Shown here: piece by piece, positions 16,431 to 25,500 of the stretch
How positions within the stretch are numbered: position 1 is the stretch's first letter
Layout of the letters: each line of letters begins with the position of its first letter
Assembly: GCA_024222455.1 (NCBI GenBank)
Contig: JAAEPD010000540.1
Span: 1-42,056 of the forward strand
Direction: 5' to 3'
Length of the DNA: 42,056 nt
Origin: Aureispira sp.
Lineage (GTDB): Bacteria; Bacteroidota; Bacteroidia; Chitinophagales; Saprospiraceae
The notes under the pieces: generated by a model
Databases searched by the model: none
The model's input: the letters and a program-made list of their open reading frames with translations, nothing else
Told to the model about the DNA's origin: nothing
Made by a program: the position numbers and the translations under genes

Positions 16431-18764
16431 ATGATTAAAATTTTTCAATTTAAAAAATTATTGCTTTTGTTTGTAATTATACTTTTTGCTAGTTTTGCAA
16501 CTCAAGCACAAACACCCATTTGGGGTGCTGCAACTAGCGGAACAGCCTCACCAATAGGTGTGGCTGAAGGTACCTTGAGTACACCATTTGCTACAGCTAA
16601 TATACATCCTTACAATATAAATCAATTATCCACTACACAGTGGACTTCTTATAGCCTTTATCAATGTGATACAAGTTCAGCCCCTCAGATTCAAACCTCG
16701 AATGACAGTGCCCATTGGAAACGTTTACAAGCACCTTATGACACTACTGGCCATGGACCTAATATTGTAGATCCTCTTAACCAAATTAATTATTCTATAG
16801 GCTGGCCTTCAGGTTCTTCAGGAGCCGCTGATGGTGTAGCTGTATTCGATTCAGACTATTTGAATTCTTCAGGAGCGTATAATGGAATTCATGGCGATTT
16901 TAGTTTAGCTCAAACTTGCTTTAATCATAAAGGAGAGCTTGTTTCTCCTCGCATTGATTTGAGTGCTGCTCAGCAAAATGGTACTGATTTGAGTTTAGAA
17001 TTTTATGTTTTGCACCGTTTATATCCTCATTCTCCTATTAGTCATGAACTTACAGTAAGTTTTTCTTATGATGATGGAGCGACTTGGCATATAACTCAAG
17101 ATATTATTCCCTTTACTGCAGAGAGGGTACCAAATTTTCCAGTGTTTAATCTTTCGCCATTTTTAGGTGGTACTACTATTTCTATTCCTTTAGGAAATAC
17201 TTGGTCTGGTTATAATGCTTTGGTAGGTCATAATTCAACTCAATGTCGTATGAAATTTACTTGTGCTGCAATGTATTACTATGCATTTATTGATGATGTT
17301 TCTATTATTTCTCAGCCTGATGTGGATCTTGCCTTTGCTACCTCAGATCCTAATGGTTCTATTTTAGATCAAGCTTCTGTTATACAGGTTAGCAACGCTT
17401 ATTGTACTCCTAGCAATCAAATTGACTTTAGTCAGTTTTTGCTAGGAGGGCGTGTTGCGAATAGGGGGAAGACAATGGTAACAAATGTGCCTGTTCATTT
17501 AACTATTGATAAGCGTGATTCTAGTGGGAATTATTGTTTTTTTTATAAAGATACTATTTTGGTAGATACTATATTTGGTAATGACTTAGGAAGGTTGTCA
17601 GAAGTAGATACTTTTAAAGAATCTAATTTTGTGTCAGGATATAATCTTATTAATTTGAAAGAAGGAACTTCAGATTATGTTTGCAATTATGAAATAATGG
17701 CTCCAAGCAACGATTATCGTTCTATCAATAATATAACATCTCACACGTTTTCTATTACCGAAAATTATTGGTCAAAGGTTCGTCAAACAGAGGAGGGGTA
17801 TCCACATACAAATGCTTATGGTTTAATTCCTACTACTAATCTTTTAGATAATATGGAATGGGGAAGTGTTTTCTATGTAGTGAATACAGATGTTTTAGAT
17901 TCTGTTAGGTTTCAATATTATGTGCCACATAAGTATACAGGCGCAGATACACAACAAATAAAGGTTTATGTTCATGAATGGAATGATCTAAATGGAGATG
18001 GAATGGTAGATTCTTCAGGAACTTATGCTAACTCTGAATTAACCTTGAAAGGGGATGGAGTTATAGTTCTCTCAGGGTTAACGGTAAGCAGTCTTCCTAA
18101 GCCTGCTGTTGTTGAGGTAAATGCTTTTCCTGGAGGAGGTTTACTTTCCTTGCAAGCTGGTAAGCGTTATTTAGTGAGTTTGGCTCAAGGAAAGGATCAT
18201 GGGGGGAGTTCTTTTAGCAATACTACTACTGTTTTATTTGGAGGTGATAGTAGAATGGATTATAGCTATAATATGTTTGCTGATGCAGATTTTGACTTGT
18301 ATAGTGCAGGAGGAGATATAGATCATTATCCTAACAATACATGGCCTAGTGTATTATATGTAGATGAGCAAGGTGGAACATCTAATGGATGGAGTACTAC
18401 AGGGTTCGGTGGGCGTTTAGTGCCTTCTATTACATTGGTAATGTCACCCAAAAATATTAATGCTTCTCTTTGTTTTGTGATTGTAGGAGTTGATGATATA
18501 GAGAAAACGAATAAAGGGGAGATAGTAGTTTATCCCAATCCAACCAACAACAACATTAATATAGAAGTGAACTTTGAAAGAGAAGCAGAAAAGCTAGACT
18601 ATCTGCTAACTGATATGGTTGGCAGAGTATTGTATAGAGAAGAGAGCAACAATGTATTGACAGAAGTGAAGACATTTGACTTGAATAAATTGCCTTCAGG
18701 TGTTTATTTTGTGATCATTCGATCTGATAATGGAACAATGACCAAACGTTTTATAAAACAATAA
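16431..18764 (+). CDS. Large T9SS type A cargo protein, copy 2 of a tandem pair
   Basis: This 777-residue protein is the tandem paralog of the gene at 13906. Its architecture is the same throughout: signal peptide (ending SFATQAQ), the TPIWGAATSGTASP start, the jelly-roll-like SFSYDDGATWHITQDI, a calcium-loop-like DLNGDG, and a T9SS type A tail from about residue 700 (VYPNPTNNN to KRFIKQ). Some DNA blocks are identical to copy 1 (for example the last 32 bp of coding sequence) while others, such as the region near 17100-17240, differ in length and sequence. Synonymous sites here look more T-rich than in copy 1. It is probably a surface protein of the same, unknown function. Confidence 0.88.
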   Translation: MIKIFQFKKLLLLFVIILFASFATQAQTPIWGAATSGTASPIGVAEGTLSTPFATANIHPYNINQLSTTQWTSYSLYQCDTSSAPQIQTSNDSAHWKRLQAPYDTTGHGPNIVDPLNQINYSIGWPSGSSGAADGVAVFDSDYLNSSGAYNGIHGDFSLAQTCFNHKGELVSPRIDLSAAQQNGTDLSLEFYVLHRLYPHSPISHELTVSFSYDDGATWHITQDIIPFTAERVPNFPVFNLSPFLGGTTISIPLGNTWSGYNALVGHNSTQCRMKFTCAAMYYYAFIDDVSIISQPDVDLAFATSDPNGSILDQASVIQVSNAYCTPSNQIDFSQFLLGGRVANRGKTMVTNVPVHLTIDKRDSSGNYCFFYKDTILVDTIFGNDLGRLSEVDTFKESNFVSGYNLINLKEGTSDYVCNYEIMAPSNDYRSINNITSHTFSITENYWSKVRQTEEGYPHTNAYGLIPTTNLLDNMEWGSVFYVVNTDVLDSVRFQYYVPHKYTGADTQQIKVYVHEWNDLNGDGMVDSSGTYANSELTLKGDGVIVLSGLTVSSLPKPAVVEVNAFPGGGLLSLQAGKRYLVSLAQGKDHGGSSFSNTTTVLFGGDSRMDYSYNMFADADFDLYSAGGDIDHYPNNTWPSVLYVDEQGGTSNGWSTTGFGGRLVPSITLVMSPKNINASLCFVIVGVDDIEKTNKGEIVVYPNPTNNNINIEVNFEREAEKLDYLLTDMVGRVLYREESNNVLTEVKTFDLNKLPSGVYFVIIRSDNGTMTKRFIKQ

Positions 18765-18850
18765 TGAATGAGTAACCTTAAAGGTCAAGTTCTATTCAAG
18801 ATAAACTATCCCAAATTGATTATCTTTTAATCATTAAAAAACAAAATCTT

Positions 18851-19807
18851 ATGTGCTTCAGAAAACTATTTATAGGGATAGTAACTAATCTATTATTGAC
18901 CATTAATCTTTTAGGACAGTACCAATATGTCCCTATGCCAACACAAAATGCAACTTGGAGTTATACCCATTATATATTTGGAGCGCCTCCAATTCCTATG
19001 GGAATAATAGTCTGTGATTACACTGCCCATTATAGAACATTAGGCGACACCCTAATTAGTGGAGATTTATACACTAAAATCTATGTAAATTATGACTCAA
19101 GCATAGTTTCTTCTAGCACATCTGTATACGATTTTGCTATTTATGAGGACCCCAATAAGGAAGTTTGGACTAGAAGGTCTAATGATACTATGAGCCATTT
19201 GCTCTATGATTTTGGGGCTAGTGTAGGAGATACGATTTGTTCTACCATCCATTTTTTTCCACCATCTGTGTGTAACATTGTTACCAGAATAGATACCATC
19301 AATGTAGGAGGTACTTTGCGTAGAAGAATGGAATTGACACTCAGTACAGACCCTTTTGCTGGCCCAAGTACTGTTTGGATAGAAGGAATCGGGAATGTTG
19401 ATGCCCCATTTATGGGAGTAGATTTTATTTCGAGCCATATTGTGCCTAAAGATCCTGAGTTGGTTTGTTTTCATGAAAACAATCAAAAAATATATGGAAA
19501 TTTTACTGGAAATGGGACCTGCCATTGCCAAGTTATACTACCCATAGAAAAGATAAAACAAACAAATATTGAACTGACTGTTGCCCCTAATCCTGCCAAG
19601 GATATAGTTATTTTTAAGGTAGAAGGAAAGATGCTTTTAGACTTAGAGTTGGAGGTGTTTGATTTAGTAGGTAGGAGTCAAAAGAGGATTAGATTAGAAG
19701 ATAATCAAGCCCAACTTGATAGCCGTAATTGGCCTAAAGGTGTTTATATCTATCGACTTAAGAATGATAAACAGTTATTGAACACTGGAAAACTAATTAT
19801 TCAATAG
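18851..19807 (+). CDS. T9SS type A sorting domain protein
   Basis: This 318-residue protein has a signal peptide (about 1-22, ending INLLGQ), a mature region rich in Thr, Tyr and Asp without a domain I can name (it begins YQYVPMPTQNATWSY), and a C-terminal T9SS type A domain from about residue 240 (VAPNPAKDIVIF, VFDLVGRSQ, WPKGVYIYRL, GKLIIQ). It lies 86 bp after copy 2 of the tandem cargo pair and may share its transcript. The sequence is not related to the pair except in the sorting tail. Confidence 0.85.
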   Translation: MCFRKLFIGIVTNLLLTINLLGQYQYVPMPTQNATWSYTHYIFGAPPIPMGIIVCDYTAHYRTLGDTLISGDLYTKIYVNYDSSIVSSSTSVYDFAIYEDPNKEVWTRRSNDTMSHLLYDFGASVGDTICSTIHFFPPSVCNIVTRIDTINVGGTLRRRMELTLSTDPFAGPSTVWIEGIGNVDAPFMGVDFISSHIVPKDPELVCFHENNQKIYGNFTGNGTCHCQVILPIEKIKQTNIELTVAPNPAKDIVIFKVEGKMLLDLELEVFDLVGRSQKRIRLEDNQAQLDSRNWPKGVYIYRLKNDKQLLNTGKLIIQ

Positions 19808-19872
19808 CCTTCCTTTTTTAAATAAGTCTAGTAATTAAGTAATCGAACAGATCTAATGTATCAACACCTCTC

Positions 19873-19906
19873 AAGAGTTTGTTGTCTTATAAGATAACAA
19901 ACTCTT
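19873..19906. terminator. Probable terminator hairpin between convergent genes
   Basis: AAGAGTTTGTTGTC (19873-19886) pairs with the complementary arm at 19893-19906 with one G-T wobble, closing on a short loop. The T-run after it is weak (CTTTAAC). Its place between the convergent genes ending at 19807 and 19943 supports a terminator role for one or both. Confidence 0.6.
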
Positions 19907-19942
19907 TAACTGTAAATTATACGTTTTTGTCGATCCTATTAC

Positions 19943-22030
19943 CTAAAATAAACTTATACAATCAGAAATGCTTTTTTTCAGAACTTCTAATGTAAAAGGT
20001 TTTTGCATAACCAAATCAATACCATGTTCTTCTTTATCTTTCTTCTTGATATCCCATCCACTCACAGCTACAATTTTTATTTTGTTTCCAAACTTATTCC
20101 TAATAGCAGCGACTAACTCCCATCCATTCATTTCGGGCATGCCAATATCTGTAAATACAATATTATAAGTGTTGTTCTTAAGAAGTTCTAAGGCCTTTTT
20201 TCCACTATTCACAACATTACATGTGTGCCCAATCGACTCTACCAACATACGAGCAACTGCTGTTATTAATAAATCATCATCTACCCATAAAATACTATAT
20301 GATGCCTTATTTTTCAGTTCATTTTTATGTGTTACTTCAACCTCATCTTGCTGACTTATTGGGAAATCAATTTCAATGGTAGTCCCTTTACCTAATACAG
20401 AGGATGTAACAGCTATATTCCCTCTGTGTTTTTTTACAATTCTATAAACACCACTCATTCCTAAACCTCTTCCTAATTTGAACCCTTTTGTAGTGTAAAA
20501 TGGTTCAAAAACTTTTAGCTTGGTCTCTTTATCCATGCCTATGCCTGTATCAGTAAAAGTAGCAAATACTCGTTCATCTTTTATACTTGTTTTAATAATA
20601 AGATCACCACCTTCTGGCATTGCTTCAATACTATTCTTAATTAAATTATAGACAGCCGATTTTAACTCACCTCTATTGCAACTAATTTTTGGAATATCTT
20701 GGAAATCGGTTATTATATTTATACTTAATCCTTTCTTTTCCATGCCATCTTTCCAAAGGGGGCGTGATTGGTTCAAACTTTCTTGGATTAGTGTACTGAA
20801 ATTGATAAGTTGAGCATTTTTGTCTTCGTTTTCTGCATCCCCAAATTTTTGCAATGCACTTACCCTTTCAGCTACATCACTTATGGTAGACCCAATATTA
20901 TTTAAACGCTCAAGAACGTTATCTGGGAAATTGTTTTGAAGTTTGATAACTTCTAAATTTCCCATCATTTCTTGCAATGAATTATTGAAATCATGGGCGA
21001 TTGCAGAAGCCATTTCTCCAATTGCTTTAAGTCTTTGATGTTTGACCTGAGCCTGTTCAAATAGTTTTTGCGAGGTAATATCTTGAGTAGCACCTGTTAA
21101 ACTGATCACTTTATCATTAATATCCAATATAGGCTTACAAAGAGATCTTACCATTTTGGGCTTCAGATCAGGAATGCAAATTCGAAATTCGATATCGAAA
21201 GAAGTCCCTAGGTTAAGAGTTTCTTCAAGGCAACTATTAAAAAGTTCTAAATCATCGGGATGAATTCGTTGAATGACAGCATCAAGTTCTGGAGCTCCAT
21301 TCGTTAACTCAAAACCCCAGATGTGGAACATTTCTTCTGACCATTGTTGTTGCCCATTAGAAGGATTAAATGACCAGCTTCCTACATGAGCTAGTTTTTG
21401 GGCTTCATTTAGAGCATTGTTTAACTCATATAGTTTTTCGTTTTGAAGATCTAACTCCTTTTGAATTAATTTTCTTTGGGTGATGTCAGTAACAAGAACC
21501 GTTAACCCAATAATTGTATTATTATCATCATACAAGGGGGAATAGCGGTTTTCCCAGAAAGACCTATTTAGGTTTTCATCACCATATTCTTCATCAATAA
21601 TAAAATGTTCTCCTCTAAGAGTCTTGGCAAAATTTAGGTTAGCTTTTTCTCTGTCAATTGGACTATTAATGACCTCAAGCATATTCATCCCTATTTCTAT
21701 ATCTTTACCCCAAATGAATTTCATTGTTTCTTTATGCGAAACGGTGAATGCTGTATAGCAATAATTTAGGTCAAGGGAAAAAATAATTACTCCTTTAGGG
21801 CTATCAAAAATGGGATGCAGTAGATTGTTTTGTTTCTGAAAGTCTGCTGATCTTTCTTCACTTTTTTTTAGTTTTTTTTCTAATTCAAGAACCAATTTTT
21901 CTAATTCTTGATAGGTAGGGTTTTTATTTGGCATCATTTCGTTTTTTATTCTATGTGCTTCGTCTAGTATTGAAGCTTTTTTTGAAATGCTTTTCTTTAA
22001 TTGGGGTGGTTGAGTTTTTTTAATTCTCAA
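19943..22030 (-). CDS. Soluble hybrid PAS histidine kinase with C-terminal receiver
   Basis: This 695-residue protein has no membrane segment. Order: a coiled coil (about 36-70), a PAS domain (about 70-190, ending VLVTDITQRK), a second PAS/PAC (about 210-325, with HVGSWSF and LTGATQDITS), a HisKA-like dimerisation region with the phospho-accepting His346 in AIAHDFNNSL, and a HATPase with N-box NLIKNSIEAMPEGG (Asn466), G1 DTGIGMD, F-box FEPFYTTK and G2 GRGLGMSG. The receiver (578-693) has the acidic pair at 584-586, phospho-acceptor Asp628 (FTDIGMPEMNG), Ser657 and Lys677. All catalytic residues are present. It probably senses a cytosolic signal; no separate response regulator lies nearby. It is divergent from the giant surface-protein gene, which could be a target, but that is only inference. 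Confidence 0.93.
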   Translation of the reverse strand: MRIKKTQPPQLKKSISKKASILDEAHRIKNEMMPNKNPTYQELEKLVLELEKKLKKSEERSADFQKQNNLLHPIFDSPKGVIIFSLDLNYCYTAFTVSHKETMKFIWGKDIEIGMNMLEVINSPIDREKANLNFAKTLRGEHFIIDEEYGDENLNRSFWENRYSPLYDDNNTIIGLTVLVTDITQRKLIQKELDLQNEKLYELNNALNEAQKLAHVGSWSFNPSNGQQQWSEEMFHIWGFELTNGAPELDAVIQRIHPDDLELFNSCLEETLNLGTSFDIEFRICIPDLKPKMVRSLCKPILDINDKVISLTGATQDITSQKLFEQAQVKHQRLKAIGEMASAIAHDFNNSLQEMMGNLEVIKLQNNFPDNVLERLNNIGSTISDVAERVSALQKFGDAENEDKNAQLINFSTLIQESLNQSRPLWKDGMEKKGLSINIITDFQDIPKISCNRGELKSAVYNLIKNSIEAMPEGGDLIIKTSIKDERVFATFTDTGIGMDKETKLKVFEPFYTTKGFKLGRGLGMSGVYRIVKKHRGNIAVTSSVLGKGTTIEIDFPISQQDEVEVTHKNELKNKASYSILWVDDDLLITAVARMLVESIGHTCNVVNSGKKALELLKNNTYNIVFTDIGMPEMNGWELVAAIRNKFGNKIKIVAVSGWDIKKKDKEEHGIDLVMQKPFTLEVLKKSISDCISLF

Positions 22031-22137
22031 TCCTAATCTGTAATCCCTTGCGATTTATTTTATTTATTGGGTTCGAATATCTGTATGACAGGAGTTTCTG
22101 TTGTATTACAAATAGTTTTATATATTTAAATGTCATA

Positions 22138-22162
22138 ATTATTTGTCAAACAGACAAATAAT
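22138..22162. repeat. Perfect 10-bp inverted repeat, possible operator
   Basis: ATTATTTGTC (22138-22147) and GACAAATAAT (22153-22162) flank a 5-nt loop. It is 108 bp upstream of the kinase start. It could be an operator or a hairpin; no gene on the plus strand ends just before it, so a terminator is unlikely. Confidence 0.5.
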
Positions 22163-22383
22163 AGAATATTTTTTTGTGATCTAGTAAGAATGAAATCAAA
22201 AAACTCCTAAACATACCCTATAAGGTTGGAAAAATGATTTGCCTCCTCAATAGTTTAAGTGTTATAGAACTATGCAAAATAGAGAAATATGTATTAGAAT
22301 AAGAACAAATGTTTTACAGATTCAAGTTCTGATTAAAATTTTGTTACCAAATTAAAATTTTAGATAAAATCTTAGGTTATTTC

Positions 22384-22410
22384 ATAACGAAATAGGCATA
22401 TTTTCGTTAT
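22384..22410. repeat. Perfect 9-bp inverted repeat, possible operator
   Basis: ATAACGAAA (22384-22392) and TTTCGTTAT (22402-22410) are separated by 9 nt, about one helical turn between arms. The geometry suits a dimeric regulator about 150 bp upstream of the giant gene. Confidence 0.5.
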
Positions 22411-22465
22411 AACAATGAAGACAGAGAAGATTTGTGCCTCCCAAAGCAAACTCCAAATATTCTCC

Positions 22466-22539
22466 AATACCAATCCATAGTCAGAATTTGTGCAGAATTG
22501 CACAGAAAATAATACATATTATGAGAATGGATTGGTATT
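22466..22539 (+). promoter_or_regulatory. Nested hairpin in the leader of the giant surface-protein gene
   Basis: A perfect 13-bp inverted repeat (AATACCAATCCAT at 22466-22478, complement at 22527-22539) encloses a smaller hairpin (TGTGC at 22489-22493 with GCACA at 22500-22504). It ends 23 nt before the ATG at 22563. In RNA this would be a long stem with an internal stem-loop next to the start; as DNA it could be an operator with widely spaced half sites. Confidence 0.6.
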
Positions 22540-22562
22540 AAAACCTAACACAAAGAAAACCT

Positions 22563-25500
22563 ATGCAATTAAAACCTATTATAACCTATATAATATTGCT
22601 GTTAAGTCTATGCACAACGGTATCTGCTACTCATATTGTAGGTGGAGATATTAGTTATGAATGTTTAGGCCTGCAACCTTCAGGCGAAATGCGTTACCAA
22701 GTCACCATGCATGTCTACAGAGATGCGATTAATGGTGCTGCAGCTTTTGATAATCCAGCTTATGTAGCCATCTATTCAGGTGCTAACTCGGCAACTCCAT
22801 TCAAGCAGATATCCTTAAACTATACTCAACGAGTAGTTCCTATTGTTATTTCTAATCCTTGCTTAGTTTTGCCACCTAATGTAGCTGTAGAAGAAGCTAC
22901 TTATACACAAACAGTAGATTTGCCTTATGATCCAGATGGCTATTTTATGGTTTATCAGCGTTGTTGCCGAAATTACAGTATCAATAACTTAGTTAATCCT
23001 AATACTACAGGAGCAACTTATAGGATATTTTTGTCTGCACAATCGCAACAATTATGTAATAATAGTCCATTGTTTAATGATTTTCCACCAGTGGTTATTT
23101 GTCAAGATAAGCCACTAGATTTTGATCACTCTGCAACAGATCTAGATGGAGATTCTTTGGTGTATGAATTTTGTAATTCATTGACAGGAGGTTCACAAAC
23201 AGACCCTAGACCATTACCTCCAGCAGGCCCTCCTCATAATGATGTAACTTTTTTACCAGGATTTAGTGCAAGTTATCCTATGCCATCCAATCCAGTACTT
23301 AACTTAGATCCTGTTACAGGACTATTGACAGGGACACCTACTCAGACAGGGCAATATGTTGTAGGCGTTTGTGTCAAGGAGTATAGAAATGGAGTGCTGT
23401 TGAGTGAAACACTTCGAGATTTTCAGTTTAATGTAGCGTTTTGCGAAGACTTGGTAGATGCCAAAATACAGTCAGATTCTACGGACCCTACTGGGACAGC
23501 CTATTTTATAGAGTCCTGTGAAGACTCTACCATAAATTTATTTAATTTAAGTACTATTGATTCGGTTATTACGGCTTATGAATGGCGATTTGACTTGAAT
23601 AATGGACAGATTTTCACCTCTAGTAACAAACATGATGTCGTTACATTTCCTGGACCAGGGACCTACAATGGTTGGTTGGTTGCTAACCCAGGTACTACAG
23701 GTTGTACAGATACAGCTTTGGCTACAATAGAAATATATCCATCTTTGGATGCAGGGTTTATAGTAAATATGGATACTTGTAATCCTAATGTTCCTATCGA
23801 GTTTTTGGACACTTCTGTATTGCATGGGAATAATAATATTGTTGAGTGGCAGTGGGACTTTGGAGATAACCAAAGTTCTAGTTTGCAAAACCCAATACAT
23901 AGCTATAGTGAGCCAGGATTCTATTTTGTACGTCTGAATGTAATTGACAATAATGGTTGTGAAAGTCGATCTACACAAACCGTTAATTGGTATCCTGCTC
24001 CTAATCTAGATATTCAACATCCTACAAACCTATGTTTTCCAGATGATACGGTAATTTTTATAAACAATTCGAGTCCTCTTATTCCTAGCAATGGACCTTT
24101 TTCTCCAGGATATACCTATGATTGGGATTTTGGGGATAGTCAAGTCTCTGCAGATTCTAGCCCAACACATGTTTATCCTGGGTTTGGGTATTACCCTGTC
24201 AATTTAGTGATTACATCACCCATCGGTTGTGAGGCTGAATATAATGGAGAAGTTTTTATACATGAGTTACCAACCATAGATTTTGGGTATAATTATGATC
24301 CTTGTGTTTATGATTCTATAGCCTTTCAAGATCTTTCTGTTACCAATACAAATGGAGATGCTTTAGTGAGTTGGCAATGGGATTTTGGGGATAACCAAAG
24401 TTCTAATTTACAAAACCCCAAACATCTTTATAATTTAGCGGGTACTTATCAAGTGAATTTGATAGTGACAGATGTCAATGGCTGTGCGCAAACAATTACT
24501 AAAACCATAGATTTTTATCCAGCACCAGATGTTGATATACAAATTAATATTACACAAGGTTGTGCACCTTTTGTTGTCAGTTTTGACAACCAATCAAAGC
24601 CTATTAATGGCTATGATTTAGCTTGGACCTTTGGAGATGGAGGTACTGATACAGTAGTGAGTCCTCAACATTTATACCAGCAACCAGGTATTTATCCAGT
24701 TACCTTATTAATCACCTCGCCTATAGGTTGCCAAACAAGTTATGCTACAAATGTAACAGTCTATGGACCTCCTGTAGCAGACTTTAGTTACAATTATGAT
24801 CGTTGTTCTTTAGATTCTATGCAGTTTATAGATCAATCTACTGTAAATGCAGCTGGCGACCCTTTAGTGAGTTGGCAATGGGATTTTGGGGATAACCAAA
24901 GTTCTAATTTACAAAATCCTAAACATCGCTATAATACAACAGGTACTTATACTGTAATCTTGATGATTGAAGATATTAATGGTTGTAGTAGTTCAGACAC
25001 TCTAGAAATTACTCAATACGATTTATTGAGCTTGACACTTGATGCTGATTCTGTATTATGCAAATTTGGTAATGATGGAGAAGTAGAAGCTTTTGTGCAA
25101 GGAGGAGGTCAACCTTATAGCTATTTGTGGTCAAATGGAGGGCCTGATACTTCCTTAAACAATAACCTGTTGGCAGGCAACTATAGTGTTTTAGTTACAG
25201 ATATTAATGGATGTACTATTAGTGATGGAATATATGTTGGTGAACCACTCACTGCAGTAGTTGCTAACATTAACACCAGTACTAATATCAGTTGTAATGG
25301 CTATGATGATGGTCTTATACATGTAGATGCTTTGGGAGGAACACCTAACTATACTTATCTATGGTCTACTGGCGAAACCACTGAGACATTAACTGGTTTG
25401 ATAGCAGGCAATTATAGTGTAACCGCTACAGATGCAAGAGGCTGCCCAGCTATAGCAAATGGAACATTGACAGAGCCTCCAGCAATTGTAATAGATGCAC

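Larger units (their letters stand above)
22031..22562. other. 532-bp divergent regulatory region with three inverted repeats
   Basis: This is the region between the histidine kinase and the giant surface-protein gene. No gene is visible. It holds three perfect inverted repeats (22138-22162, 22384-22410, 22466-22539), listed separately. Such density is unlike the other spacers in the window and suggests regulated expression of one or both flanking genes. Confidence 0.65.

Noticed and set aside
22060-22090. T-loop-like GGGTTCGAAT that might mark a tRNA
   Set aside because: No matching acceptor or anticodon arms could be drawn around it, and no CCA end follows.
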